From NCBI GenBank assembly GCA_016192455.1, contig JACPUC010000008.1:1-64000 (forward strand): a DNA stretch of 64,000 nt. The letters are read 5' to 3'. Under the pieces are notes generated by a model. That model was not told the origin of the DNA and did no database searches. It saw nothing but the letters and a program-made list of their open reading frames with translations. Positions 16,232-24,969 of this stretch are shown piece after piece (the first letter of the stretch is position 1; every line of letters begins with the position of its first letter). This DNA is from Candidatus Tectimicrobiota bacterium (GTDB lineage Bacteria > JACPUC01). Position numbers and translations under genes: made by a program.

Positions 16232-19200
16232 CTACGAGCCCCCCCGGCCCGCTCGCTCGAGCTGTTCCTTGAGGCGGAGTACGCGGTTTTGGAACTCGGT
16301 CGTCAGCGAGGCGGCTTCCTCGCTGCTTTTCACCACCCGCGGGGTGATGGCCACCAAGAGCTCCGTGCGCTGCGACTGCTTCGTCACGCGCGAGAAGAGC
16401 CTGCCCAGCACCGGGATGCTCCCCAGCAGGGGCACCTTCGAGTCGGTGGAGGTCTCGTTCTCGGAGATCAGGCCCGCCAGGAGCACTGTGTTCCCATCCT
16501 GCACCACGATCGTCGACTTCGATTTGCGGGTCTGAATGGTCGGCGCGTCGATCCCCGAGGTCACCGTGCGCCTGGCGTTGCTGAACTCCTGGTCGAGGTC
16601 CAGGGTGACGAGGTTGTTGGTGTTGATCGAGGGGGTGAAGGTGAGGGTCACGCCGGTGGGGCGGAACTGCACGTTGCGATCGACGACGGGTTGCGGCTGG
16701 CCCGCCTGGGCGCCCGCCTGGGCGAGCACGCCGGCCACACCGGTCGTCGTCTCGCCGGTGACGATGGGCACCTCATCGCCGACGTTGATCGAGGCCTGCT
16801 TATTGTTCGTCGCCAGCAGGTGGGGATTGGAGAGGACCTTCACCCGCGACTCGCTGGCCAGGGCATTGAACAGGAGGTTGAGCCGCGGCGCATCCACGAA
16901 GTTGAAGGCCAGACCGCCCGAGGGCGGCAGCGCAATTCCCGGAAACGCCGTCTGTACCTCGCCGCGGAAGTCGACGAACTTCTCCTCCCCCTGGCGGAAT
17001 ATGCCACCCGCAAACCCTTGCAAAGCTTGCACGCCATACTCGAGGTCATCCCCAAGGGTGACCTCCAGGAAGAGCATCTCCAAAAGCACCTGCTTGGGGC
17101 GCAGGTCGAGCTTCTTGATCGTCGCCTCGATGAGCTGGTAGTCGCCCGGGGTCGACTGCACGATGAGGGAGTTCGTCACCTCGTCGGCGATGATGCGGAC
17201 CGGGCCTTCGGTGGCCGAGCGCAGGCCCTCCTGGAGTCCTGGCGCTGCGGCGGGGGTCGGCGGCGGTGGGGCCGCCGGAGGCTGCGCCGGCCGCTGCTCC
17301 TGCCCGCGCCGCGCCGCCCGCTCCAGGGGGGTGGTGGGCCGCGGCGGCTGGGCCGCTGCTTGCCCCTCCGTCGGCGGCGCCCCGGGGCGCTTCGCATCCG
17401 CGCCATACAGGCCGGTGAGCAGCGACGCCAGCTCCGTGGCCTTGCGATGCTCGACGAAGTAGACGAACGTCTGCAGGCCCTTGGCCTCCGCCTCGATGTC
17501 GAGCTTTTCGATGAGGCTCTCCACCGAGTCCATCAGCGCCGGCGTCGAGGCGAGGATCAGGACTGACTTGACGCGGTCGATGGGAAGGAACTCGACTCCG
17601 CCCCCTTTCGAAATCTTGTCGATCCCCAGCATGGTGTAGATCTTGTCGAGATCCTTCACCAGGTCGGTGCCGGTCAGATGCTTGACGGGCAGCAGCTTCA
17701 AACTGATGTTCTCGAAGGTGTCGACATCGAACATCTCGATGAGGTCGAGCAGGCTCTGGATGTTGGAGGCCAGGTCCACCAGGACGAGCAGGTTGCGCGG
17801 CGCGAAGGCCCGCGCCTCGCCGTTCTTTGACACGAACGGCTTCAGCAGCTCGGCCATCTTGCTGGCCGAGATGAAGTACAGCGGCAGCACCCGCGTCACC
17901 ACCTTATCAATCGGACGGAGACGCCCCGGTTCACGCCCGAACTCGGTTTCAACCTGCGTCTGCCGCGACTGGGTGATGGGCAGGATCTTCCAGACGTTCC
18001 CGGAGCGAACCGCAGTCAGGTTGTTGGTCTCCAGGATGGTGTGGAAGAGATCAAAGACCTCGTCGACGGAAATGCGCCCCGCGGTCTCTATCGTCACCTT
18101 GCCGCTGACACCCGGAGCAACGACGTAGTTCAGGCCGGTAATCTCGCTGATGACCTGGATGACCTCGTAGATGTCAGCATTGTCGAAGTTGAACGATACG
18201 AAGCGGGTGGCGGCGTCAATGCGCGGCACACTGCGCCCCGGCAGCCGCAGGCCCTCCCCCCGCCGTGGCGCGGGGCGGCGTGCCTCCGGCGGCGCGGCGG
18301 GCCGGGCCGGCGCCGGCTCCTTCGCCGCCTCGGCCGGGGCTTGCGCCGCCGGGGGCTCCGCAGGGGCCGGCGCGGCGCTGGGCGGCTGCGCCTCAGGCGC
18401 AGGGAGCGGCACCTCGGGCTGCCTCGCCGCCTCCCCTTCCGGCGCTCCCTCCGGCGCTGCGGGCGGCGCTGTTTCCGCAGCAGGCAGCTCCGGGAGGGGC
18501 GGGGCTTCCGGGGCGGGCGGCGCTTCCACCGCGGGGGGCGCCTCGACAACAGGCGGCTGCTCGGCGGCGGGAGCCACAGGGGCGGGCTGCGGCTGCGCCG
18601 CCTCCTCACTAGCTGCCGGGGCTCCCTCTTCTTGGCGCAGTTGCGCAAGGTGGAGGGATCCAACGGCCACCTCGCCCGCCAGACCGACACGCTGCAGGGC
18701 AGGGTCCGCCTCGAAGACGGGGTGCGCAACCGCAACTTCGCGCCCCGGCCTCCCCCTCCCTGTCTGCCGGGTCAGAGCTGCCGCGGCTTGCTCCCGGCGC
18801 CGCAACGCAGGCGACCCCCCCTGCTGAAAGGGACTTACGCCGGGGGATGAGGCTCCGCCTGCGTCTCCAGCCGTCTCACGCCCTGCACCCCCTGTCGGAT
18901 CGTCGCTCCCGGCGACAGCGGCCGCGCGCCCGCGCCCAGCCTCCGCTGCAGGCCGACGCTTGGCCGCCATGGCGGCGCGCTTCTCACCCGGCTGCGCCGC
19001 TTGCTGCCGGGCGACGCTCCCCGCCACCCGCCCACGCTCGGGAGGACTTCCCGGCGAAGCAGCAGATGGTGGCTCGGCAGGGGTTTCCAGCGGCGCTGGC
19101 GGGGTATCGGACTGCGCAACCGCCGGCAATGATCGGCTCTGGGCCACTGGTTTCGCCGAGCGCCAGGGGAGGACCCGGGCCGCTCGGTCCACGACGCAGC

Positions 19201-19261
19201 CGCTGAGCAGCAGGCTCAGGGCGGCCAGCGCGAGGAGCCGTCGCGGCCAGCGCAGACCCAT
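16232..19261 (-). CDS. gspD: Type II secretion secretin GspD, lipoprotein with long Pro/Ala/Glu-rich N-terminal region
   Basis: About 1,009 residues, well above the usual 650-700. It forms the outer-membrane channel of the type II system. From the start at 19261, a signal peptide ends in a lipobox LLLSGC (Cys22). A low-complexity Pro/Ala/Glu/Arg-rich stretch runs to about residue 340. N0 (FNFDNADIYEVIQVISEITG, about 345-430) and further N domains come next, interrupted by a second Pro/Gln/Ala-rich insert near 17210-17400. The secretin core (about 715-960) holds NVGDEVPIVTGETTTG, the V-P-x-x-x-G gate signature. An alternative start at 19372 overlaps the gspC stop as TGATG, which suggests coupling, but leaves the signal peptide far from the N-terminus. 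Confidence 0.92.
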   Translation of the reverse strand: MGLRWPRRLLALAALSLLLSGCVVDRAARVLPWRSAKPVAQSRSLPAVAQSDTPPAPLETPAEPPSAASPGSPPERGRVAGSVARQQAAQPGEKRAAMAAKRRPAAEAGRGRAAAVAGSDDPTGGAGRETAGDAGGASSPGVSPFQQGGSPALRRREQAAAALTRQTGRGRPGREVAVAHPVFEADPALQRVGLAGEVAVGSLHLAQLRQEEGAPAASEEAAQPQPAPVAPAAEQPPVVEAPPAVEAPPAPEAPPLPELPAAETAPPAAPEGAPEGEAARQPEVPLPAPEAQPPSAAPAPAEPPAAQAPAEAAKEPAPARPAAPPEARRPAPRRGEGLRLPGRSVPRIDAATRFVSFNFDNADIYEVIQVISEITGLNYVVAPGVSGKVTIETAGRISVDEVFDLFHTILETNNLTAVRSGNVWKILPITQSRQTQVETEFGREPGRLRPIDKVVTRVLPLYFISASKMAELLKPFVSKNGEARAFAPRNLLVLVDLASNIQSLLDLIEMFDVDTFENISLKLLPVKHLTGTDLVKDLDKIYTMLGIDKISKGGGVEFLPIDRVKSVLILASTPALMDSVESLIEKLDIEAEAKGLQTFVYFVEHRKATELASLLTGLYGADAKRPGAPPTEGQAAAQPPRPTTPLERAARRGQEQRPAQPPAAPPPPTPAAAPGLQEGLRSATEGPVRIIADEVTNSLIVQSTPGDYQLIEATIKKLDLRPKQVLLEMLFLEVTLGDDLEYGVQALQGFAGGIFRQGEEKFVDFRGEVQTAFPGIALPPSGGLAFNFVDAPRLNLLFNALASESRVKVLSNPHLLATNNKQASINVGDEVPIVTGETTTGVAGVLAQAGAQAGQPQPVVDRNVQFRPTGVTLTFTPSINTNNLVTLDLDQEFSNARRTVTSGIDAPTIQTRKSKSTIVVQDGNTVLLAGLISENETSTDSKVPLLGSIPVLGRLFSRVTKQSQRTELLVAITPRVVKSSEEAASLTTEFQNRVLRLKEQLERAGRGGS

Positions 19262-19371
19262 CCTCCGCCCCACCCTCTCGGCCCGCGGCAGACCCCGGCT
19301 GCAGACCGCAGCGGCTCTGCGGGCGGCGGGAACCGTGCTGCAAGGGTGGCTCGCCGGGAGGCTTTCTGCCA

Positions 19372-20133
19372 TCACTTCTTCTCGGCCGGTTTCTCGGCTG
19401 CTTTGGCGGCCGGCGCCGGCTGTGCCGCGGGCGCCGCGGCCGCCGCGGCCGGTCTGGCTGGTTGCGGCGGCGCCGCAGCCTTAGCCGCCGGCGGGGGTGA
19501 CGCAGGCGCCTTCGGACGGTCTTTCAGCATGGTCGGATCGCGCACCAGGAGAGTCTCCTTCTGGCCGTTGCTCTCGAGGACCACGCGATCGCGCTCGATC
19601 TCGACGATGCGGAAGTCGCCGACCTTCTGACCGACGCGATAGTGGCGCGTGGTGCGTTGGGCCGGCGGCGGCACCACGCGCTGGAGGTTTCCCGGTCGGC
19701 GGGGCGTTGCACTGCCGACTTTCAGGATGGCGAAGCGCGCCTTCGGGCCGTAGATGAGCGTGCCAAAAAGTTGCACGTCCTCGAGGCGCACTGGCTTCTC
19801 GTCTTTCGGGGCGACGATGGTGGGTTCCGGCGCCGCGACTGGAGCTGGAGTGCGTTTCTCGTCTTCGGCGGCGCCGGGTTTCACCGGGGTGGGCGGCGGC
19901 AGGGGCTCGCGCCGCGTCGGATAGAAGAGGCTCTCGTCCACGATAATGCCGTAGTCGTTCTGCGGCCGAATGGCGCGTTGGAAGGTAAACCGCGGCGGCG
20001 TCGGAGTATCACGCCGGCTGAGCGTCGGCAGGGGGAGATGCTGGGGCGGCGTGGTCGTCCAGACGTTAAGCGCCGAATACCCAAGGCCGAGCGCCAGGGC
20101 CAGGAGCGCCAGGTTGAAGAGAACTACCCGCAT
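19372..20133 (-). CDS. gspC: Type II secretion inner-membrane protein GspC-like (no PDZ domain)
   Basis: 253 residues. One N-terminal membrane helix (VVLFNLALLALALGLGYSAL) is followed by a Pro-rich linker and then a homology-region-like beta domain (VQLFGTLIYGPKARFAILKV ... GQKVGDFRIVEIERDRVVLE). This is the part of GspC/PilP that contacts the secretin N0 domain. The protein ends in an Ala/Pro/Lys tail rather than the PDZ or coiled coil of classical GspC, so a PilP-like identity is an alternative. ATG at 20133 is preceded by GAGGTGGGC. It overlaps gspD as TGATG and has its own candidate promoter at 20208-20236. Confidence 0.82.
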   Translation of the reverse strand: MRVVLFNLALLALALGLGYSALNVWTTTPPQHLPLPTLSRRDTPTPPRFTFQRAIRPQNDYGIIVDESLFYPTRREPLPPPTPVKPGAAEDEKRTPAPVAAPEPTIVAPKDEKPVRLEDVQLFGTLIYGPKARFAILKVGSATPRRPGNLQRVVPPPAQRTTRHYRVGQKVGDFRIVEIERDRVVLESNGQKETLLVRDPTMLKDRPKAPASPPPAAKAAAPPQPARPAAAAAAPAAQPAPAAKAAEKPAEKK

Positions 20134-20207
20134 GCCCACCTCATCAATCCCTGCCGCCTCACTGCTCGAGACGGAGCAGCGATGGGATTCGCTCTCTGCA
20201 AGGGGCT

Positions 20208-20236
20208 ATTCTATATGCTGAGCAACTTTCAAGCAA
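20208..20236 (-). promoter_or_regulatory. Candidate promoter for gspCD
   Basis: On the minus strand: TTGCTT (20231-20236), a 17-bp spacer and TAGAAT (20208-20213), with the same -10 as the promoter at 11694. The gspC start is 75 bp downstream of the -10. A 6-bp stem hairpin (20238-20243 with 20252-20257) sits just upstream of the -35 and could weakly end the gspM transcript. The -35 matches only the TTG part of the consensus. Confidence 0.5.
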
Positions 20237-20354
20237 CCACCCCAATCCCTAGGGGTGACCCTTGACGTCGGCTCCTGTGACGTCTACCCAGGCTGGGGCC
20301 GAGCCAGTTCGCCGGGCTGCTCCGCCTGCCGCCTGCTCCCTCCGGGCAGCGCGA

Positions 20355-20939
20355 TCAGGACCCCTTTGGAGCCGCTCCGGTCGGCTTTTTCGGTTCCCGC
20401 AACAGGGCGGTAACGACGAAGCGGGCGCGAATGGTGCTGGGGTTCTGGCGGTTCGCCACCTCGATCGACAGCTCCGGAATCGCCAGGAACTTGGCGTACG
20501 CCTCGATCAGGTAGATCAACTGGCTGAGATTCCTGATCGAGGTTCGCGCATTGATCTCGACGGGGATGCGCAGGAAGCTGCCGGCCTCGACCGGGTCGAG
20601 GATCTTTTCGCGCTCGATCTTTACCCCTGCGCGCCGCGCCAGCTCCTTCAGGACCTGCTGCACCTCCGCCGCCGTAAGGGGCGCCTTGTCGCCCGTGTAG
20701 ATGATCGCGTCGAGCTGCTGCAACGCCGCCGTGAGGCTCTGGCGATAGAGCGTCAGACCCTTGCGCCGGGCGACGATGCGCTGGTAGGTGCGAAGCTGCT
20801 CCTGCTGCCGGGCGATCTCCTCCCGCACGTGGCGCTGCCGGCGGATGAGCGGCTCGATCCCGTAGGCATAGGCGAGAAAGCCGACCACGACCACCCCCAA
20901 GAGAAGAAGAGCGCGGCGATCACGTTGCTTCAGGGCCAT
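20355..20939 (-). CDS. gspM: Type II secretion protein GspM/PilO-like
   Basis: 194 residues: one N-terminal membrane helix (RRALLLLGVVVVGFLAYAYG), a basic coiled-coil stretch (about 30-75) and a ferredoxin-like periplasmic domain ending in RARFVVTALLREPKK. In type II systems GspM pairs with GspL to form the inner-membrane assembly platform; PilO plays the same part for type IV pili. The gene follows gspL after 75 bp. The sequence resembles PilO as much as GspM, but the surrounding pseudopilin genes support GspM. Confidence 0.8.
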   Translation of the reverse strand: MALKQRDRRALLLLGVVVVGFLAYAYGIEPLIRRQRHVREEIARQQEQLRTYQRIVARRKGLTLYRQSLTAALQQLDAIIYTGDKAPLTAAEVQQVLKELARRAGVKIEREKILDPVEAGSFLRIPVEINARTSIRNLSQLIYLIEAYAKFLAIPELSIEVANRQNPSTIRARFVVTALLREPKKPTGAAPKGS

Positions 20940-21014
20940 GGATGCGAGGTCCCTCTGCTGAGTGCCGCGTTGCTCCGGCCCGCCCGCGGCGGTATGGCAG
21001 CGCGGGGCACGTCG

Positions 21015-22493
21015 TTACCGTTCGAGATCGAGCCGAATCTGGAAGTTCTCCCGACCGCCGCTGCTCGTGATCGGGGCCGTGAAGACGACGTTCTCGAAGA
21101 GCGGCGAGGCCTCCAGGGTGGGGATGAGGTTGGAGGCGGCTTCGGCCAGGCCGTTGATCTCCACTCGGCCACTCTTGTACCGCAGGCGTTCGATGTAGGC
21201 CGTCTTGGGAATCGTCACGGTGAGTTCGCGCAGGATCTCGAGCTTGACGATCGCCTCTTCCTTCATCCCTTCGAACTGGCGCAGCAGTTTCTCCTGCTCC
21301 TGCAGCTTGCTCTCCAGGTCGCGCACCTCGAAGACCTCGCGCCGCAGCTCTTTCACCTGGCGCTCAAGCTCGGCCAGGGTGCGGCGCTGCTGCACGGCCC
21401 CTCCGGCGACGTACGCCCCGCCAAGCAACAGGACAAGGCAAAGGAGGGCCACCGTGCTCACCATGCTGACCCGGCTCTGTTTCTTGCGCTGCTCCAGCGG
21501 CACGAGGTTGCAACTGGGATCCTGCGGATCGTACGCCAGCGCCGCGAGCCCCGCCACGGTATGCACCATGCCGGGGTCGTAGTCCGGCCGCCGCCGCACG
21601 GCATCCGGCAACCGCGCCGGCCCCATGCCGGTGAGCACACTGCCGGGGTAGCGTTGCTCGAGGTGCGGCAGCACCGCCTCGCGCAGCCCCCGCGGCCCGT
21701 GCAGCACCGCCTGCCGCACCAGGGGGACGCCGAGGGTGGAGCGGGCGACGAGGAGCACCCGTTCCAGCTCGCGCTCGAGGGGAGACCAGGGGTCCCCGGC
21801 GTCAAGGCGCACCGCGTGGCAGGCGAGCAGGCGGCGCCGATGCGCGATGGAGATATCGGCCCGCGGCACGCCGCCGGCGCCCTCCTGGACTTCACCGTGC
21901 GCCACCCCCGGCGCTTCCAGATTGATCAGCAGCACCGGCTCCTCGTTGGCGGCGGTGGCCAGCCAGAAGCGCAGCAATCCCGAGGCTGCGAGGTCAATGT
22001 GGGTCGGCTCGACGCCGGCCTGTTTAAGGACGCCCGTCATCTCATCGAGATCGCGCTTGCGAACCGCCAAGGTGAGGGTGAGGAGATTACCATTGCGCTG
22101 CAGGACTGGGCAGTAGTCGGTATAGGCCTCGGCGGGCGCGAAGGGGAGGTGGCGTTCGAGCTCGAAGCGCATGAGCTGCGGCAGGTTCTCGGCGGCGCTG
22201 GCGGGCACCTCGACGTATTGCACGATGGCGACATGGCGTGGGATGCCCAGAACGACGTGCTGCGGCCCGCCGCCGTGCTGGCGTTCGATGAAACTGCGCA
22301 GGTGGTCGGCGAGGCTGCGCTCGCCGGCGGTGGCGGAGGTCCCCGGCGCGGCGGCGGGACTTGAGCCGGCTGCCGCGCCCGGGCGGGGCAGGACCTCATA
22401 GTCATGCAGGGCGACGCGCGAGCGACCACGCACCCAGCCGCACACCAGGGCATCGCTCCGCCACTCCAGGGTAAGGCACGTTCCGGCGCTCAT
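21015..22493 (-). CDS. gspL: Type II secretion platform protein GspL (PilM-PilN-like fusion)
   Basis: 492 residues. Residues 1-330 form an actin-like cytoplasmic domain (CLTLEWRSDALVCGWVRG, VVLGIPRHVAIVQYVEVP, MRFELERHLPFAPAEAYTDY) as in PilM or the GspL cytoplasmic part, which binds the ATPase GspE. One membrane helix follows (VSTVALLCLVLLLGGAYVAG), then a coiled coil rich in Glu/Arg/Gln and a PilN/GspL periplasmic ferredoxin-like domain. The start is ATG 22493, with GAGGAG overlapping the end of gspK. The hydrophobic and coiled-coil arrangement matches the GspL/GspM heterodimer platform. Confidence 0.85.
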   Translation of the reverse strand: MSAGTCLTLEWRSDALVCGWVRGRSRVALHDYEVLPRPGAAAGSSPAAAPGTSATAGERSLADHLRSFIERQHGGGPQHVVLGIPRHVAIVQYVEVPASAAENLPQLMRFELERHLPFAPAEAYTDYCPVLQRNGNLLTLTLAVRKRDLDEMTGVLKQAGVEPTHIDLAASGLLRFWLATAANEEPVLLINLEAPGVAHGEVQEGAGGVPRADISIAHRRRLLACHAVRLDAGDPWSPLERELERVLLVARSTLGVPLVRQAVLHGPRGLREAVLPHLEQRYPGSVLTGMGPARLPDAVRRRPDYDPGMVHTVAGLAALAYDPQDPSCNLVPLEQRKKQSRVSMVSTVALLCLVLLLGGAYVAGGAVQQRRTLAELERQVKELRREVFEVRDLESKLQEQEKLLRQFEGMKEEAIVKLEILRELTVTIPKTAYIERLRYKSGRVEINGLAEAASNLIPTLEASPLFENVVFTAPITSSGGRENFQIRLDLER

Positions 22494-22500
22494 GCGGGCG

Positions 22501-23688
22501 TTACTCCTCTTCCCGTTCTGCGAGGCCATCGGTGAAGCCGGCGAAGCTCGGCGGCTGCGGCGCCCGCAGGACGTTGTCATCCCAGGCGCTCACGACGATC
22601 GGGCCGCTGCGCGAGCCGGCCCCTCCCTGCTCGATGCGGGCGGCGACGCGGCGCACGTTGGGGCTGCCGGGGAAGAAGCCTTCCGCCACGACGTAGAAAC
22701 TCGTCGACGTCGTCGTCAGCCCACGGTAGCGCCGCGCCTGACGCGGCAGCAAGCGGTGCGGGCGCCCCGCGACGATGTGGTCGGCGACCGTCTGCGACAC
22801 CCCGAGGGCCTGCAAGACGAGGAGCGGCGCCGTATTAAGGTTCACCGGCCCGCGCCCCCCGACGGTGAGGAAATGGACCAGCCCAAGGTACTCATCGGAG
22901 TCGCTCGGCGCCGGGCAGTCGGGCGGCGGCTCATAGGGGGGGAGCTGGCCGCCGGTGCCGTGGAAGAGTGCCGGCGAGACGCAGCGCACGAGGAGGAGTT
23001 CCTCGACGCTGTCGAAGTTCCCATTCTTCGCCTCGTAGGGCTGCGGCAAGCTCTTGTAGTAGTCGCTCTCGGCGCCGTTCAGACGGCGGGCGTTCCCGTG
23101 GTCGCGCCAGTCCAGGATCGAATCGACGATGATGCTGCGGAGTTGATCGTCGACCACGCCGGTGAAGCGCAGCAAGCGCTCAAGCTGGTAACTCGACAGG
23201 GAGTTCAGGTTCAGCTTGCTCTCGTCATCTTCGAGGATCACCCGCACGGCGCCGCGGCCGATGGCCACCCCCTGGGGGAGCTGCAGCCGGCCCAAGAGCG
23301 AGAGGGGTGCGCTGGCCGAGGTCTCCTCGGCTTTCTTGTCCGGCTCACTGCTCTCTCCCTCCGGGGTGTAAACGAGCGAGCCACTGCAACCCTGCAGGAT
23401 GTTGAGGTCGGGATCGCGATAGACGCAACGCGGCAGGCGCAGGATTTCGGTCGCGGCAAGGTTGAGGCCGGCTCTCGCAGCGTAGTAGGCCTGCGTCTCA
23501 TCCATGAAATTCCGCGTCGCCAGGGAATCGATGCGCCGGCTCTCAATGTACTCGCTGGCAATGATGGAGAGCATGGTAATGACGAAGAGGACCATGAGGA
23601 GGGCGATGCCGCGCTCACCGCCCGCCCGCCGCGCCCAGCCGGCGCCTAGCGCCTTCGGCAGCCTGTCCATGGGCGGCACACGCCTCAT
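22501..23688 (-). CDS. gspK: Type II secretion minor pseudopilin GspK
   Basis: 395 residues. The prepilin-like segment GERGIALLMVLFVITMLSII (near 24-43) is followed by a large globular part, as expected for GspK, the tip pseudopilin that caps the I-J-K complex. Conserved traits include LNLNSLSSYQLERLLRFTG and VNLNTAPLLVLQALG, helix-hairpin-helix-like stretches typical of GspK. The residue after Gly is Ile, followed by Ala-Leu-Leu, without Glu at +5; lack of Glu5 is a known GspK trait. The start ATG 23688 overlaps the gspJ stop as ATGA and has GGGGAG five bases upstream. Confidence 0.9.
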   Translation of the reverse strand: MRRVPPMDRLPKALGAGWARRAGGERGIALLMVLFVITMLSIIASEYIESRRIDSLATRNFMDETQAYYAARAGLNLAATEILRLPRCVYRDPDLNILQGCSGSLVYTPEGESSEPDKKAEETSASAPLSLLGRLQLPQGVAIGRGAVRVILEDDESKLNLNSLSSYQLERLLRFTGVVDDQLRSIIVDSILDWRDHGNARRLNGAESDYYKSLPQPYEAKNGNFDSVEELLLVRCVSPALFHGTGGQLPPYEPPPDCPAPSDSDEYLGLVHFLTVGGRGPVNLNTAPLLVLQALGVSQTVADHIVAGRPHRLLPRQARRYRGLTTTSTSFYVVAEGFFPGSPNVRRVAARIEQGGAGSRSGPIVVSAWDDNVLRAPQPPSFAGFTDGLAEREEE

Positions 23689-24449
23689 TCTTTCTCCCCG
23701 GCTTGCTCCCGGAAGGTGGATTGAGCGACCCGGCTGAGCTGCACGTTCACCGGCAGACTCACGGCGACCGGTGGCATCGGCTCTTTCTCGTCTTCATAGC
23801 GGATCGCCAGGCGGACCGCCGCCGGCAAGCGGCGCTTCACTTTCGAGTCCCAGGCGTTGAGCCACACCCCCTGGCTTGATTCCGGATCGAGGTACTCGAA
23901 GCGCAGCTCGCGCACGTCAGGGGACAGCACTGTATCGGTTCCCTTGCTGAAGGAATCGTCACTCGGCGGCAAGCCCAGCGGCCCCTCGTGGAGCACCAGC
24001 CCGTCTTTCTGCCTGGCACGGTAGCTGACAGCCCGCATGAGGTGCGCGCCGCGCTTGTCCTGCAGGCTCCCCGTGGCGGTGAAGAACTTCAGCTCCTCGC
24101 GCGTCCCCTGGAAAACGATCTTCTCGTTGCGGGCATTCAGGACGCTCGAGCGCAGCTCCTGGGCAAGCTGATCGACGAGCACGCGATGACGCTGGAAAGT
24201 ATCCGCCAGGCTCGTATCCCGCTCCCAGGTGCGCACCCCGAGGTGCATGGCGCCGAAGAGCACGCCGAGCGTGAGTGCCAGGATGGTGATCGAGATGACC
24301 ACCTCCATGAGAGTGAAGCCCGCCTGCCTCGGCGCGCTTTGCTGCGGAGCCAGGCTCGCGCCGCGGCGCGGCTCGAGGCGCCCTGCCGGCTGGGCGGCGC
24401 GGCGCGCCGTGAGGCGGCCTCTGGGGGAACACAGCGTCCTACGAGCCAA
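23685..24449 (-). CDS. gspJ: Type II secretion minor pseudopilin GspJ
   Basis: 254 residues. A long basic leader ends at the prepilin site QAGFTLMEVVISITILALTL, with Glu at +5 after cleavage between Gly and Phe. The hydrophobic helix is followed by a GspJ-type globular domain (FQRHRVLVDQLAQELRSSV, LRFEYLDPESSQGVWLNAW). No ATG precedes the pilin motif in a likely place. The best start is TTG 24449, with GGGAGG five bases upstream, overlapping the gspI end by 11 bp. The leader of about 47 residues is longer than usual. Confidence 0.88.
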   Translation of the reverse strand: MARRTLCSPRGRLTARRAAQPAGRLEPRRGASLAPQQSAPRQAGFTLMEVVISITILALTLGVLFGAMHLGVRTWERDTSLADTFQRHRVLVDQLAQELRSSVLNARNEKIVFQGTREELKFFTATGSLQDKRGAHLMRAVSYRARQKDGLVLHEGPLGLPPSDDSFSKGTDTVLSPDVRELRFEYLDPESSQGVWLNAWDSKVKRRLPAAVRLAIRYEDEKEPMPPVAVSLPVNVQLSRVAQSTFREQAGEKE

Positions 24450-24969
24450 GGAGACCTCCCGTCTGCCTCTCCTGCGCCGACCCGCCCGCGACGAGCCGCA
24501 CCGTGCGCAGCTCAAAGCTCTTGCCCCGGGGCGGCTGGCCGCCCCACGTCACCGTCACGACGACGTCGTAAAACTTCGGCTCGATGAGCTGCCGCAGCTC
24601 GCTGCTGGAGCGCCCGGCGGCCGCGGCTTGATTCTGCTCCCCCGTTCCTTCTTGGTTCTCCGCTTGGCGCTCCGCGATGCGGACCTGCCACCCATACGGC
24701 GTGCCCTCGAAACGCCCGCTCAAGCTGCCTTCTTGAATCTCCGGCGTAGCCAGCGTCTCCTCCATCTTCGTGCTGGCGAGGAAGACCGCCTTCGTGTACT
24801 CCTGGGCGGTGCGAGCGCTCTTCAGCCCGCCGGCGAAGAGCTCGATAAGGAGGACGAGGCTCCCCCCCATGATTGCCAGGGCAACCATCACCTCCAAGAG
24901 CGAGAAGCCGCGCGCCGCGGCACTGGATGGGCCTCCGCCCGCACCAAGCCACGCCAGCCGGCGGCTCAT
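24439..24969 (-). CDS. gspI: Type II secretion minor pseudopilin GspI
   Basis: 176 residues. A short leader and prepilin motif (ARGFSLLEVMVALAIMGGSL, Glu at +5) are followed by the N-terminal helix and a small globular domain with KMEETLATPEIQEGSLSG and YGWQVRIAE, typical of GspI, which nucleates the pseudopilus tip. A Gln/Glu/Ala-rich insert near residues 105-125 is probably a surface loop. Its start overlaps the gspH stop as ATGA, so translation is probably coupled. Confidence 0.9.
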   Translation of the reverse strand: MSRRLAWLGAGGGPSSAAARGFSLLEVMVALAIMGGSLVLLIELFAGGLKSARTAQEYTKAVFLASTKMEETLATPEIQEGSLSGRFEGTPYGWQVRIAERQAENQEGTGEQNQAAAAGRSSSELRQLIEPKFYDVVVTVTWGGQPPRGKSFELRTVRLVAGGSAQERQTGGLLGS

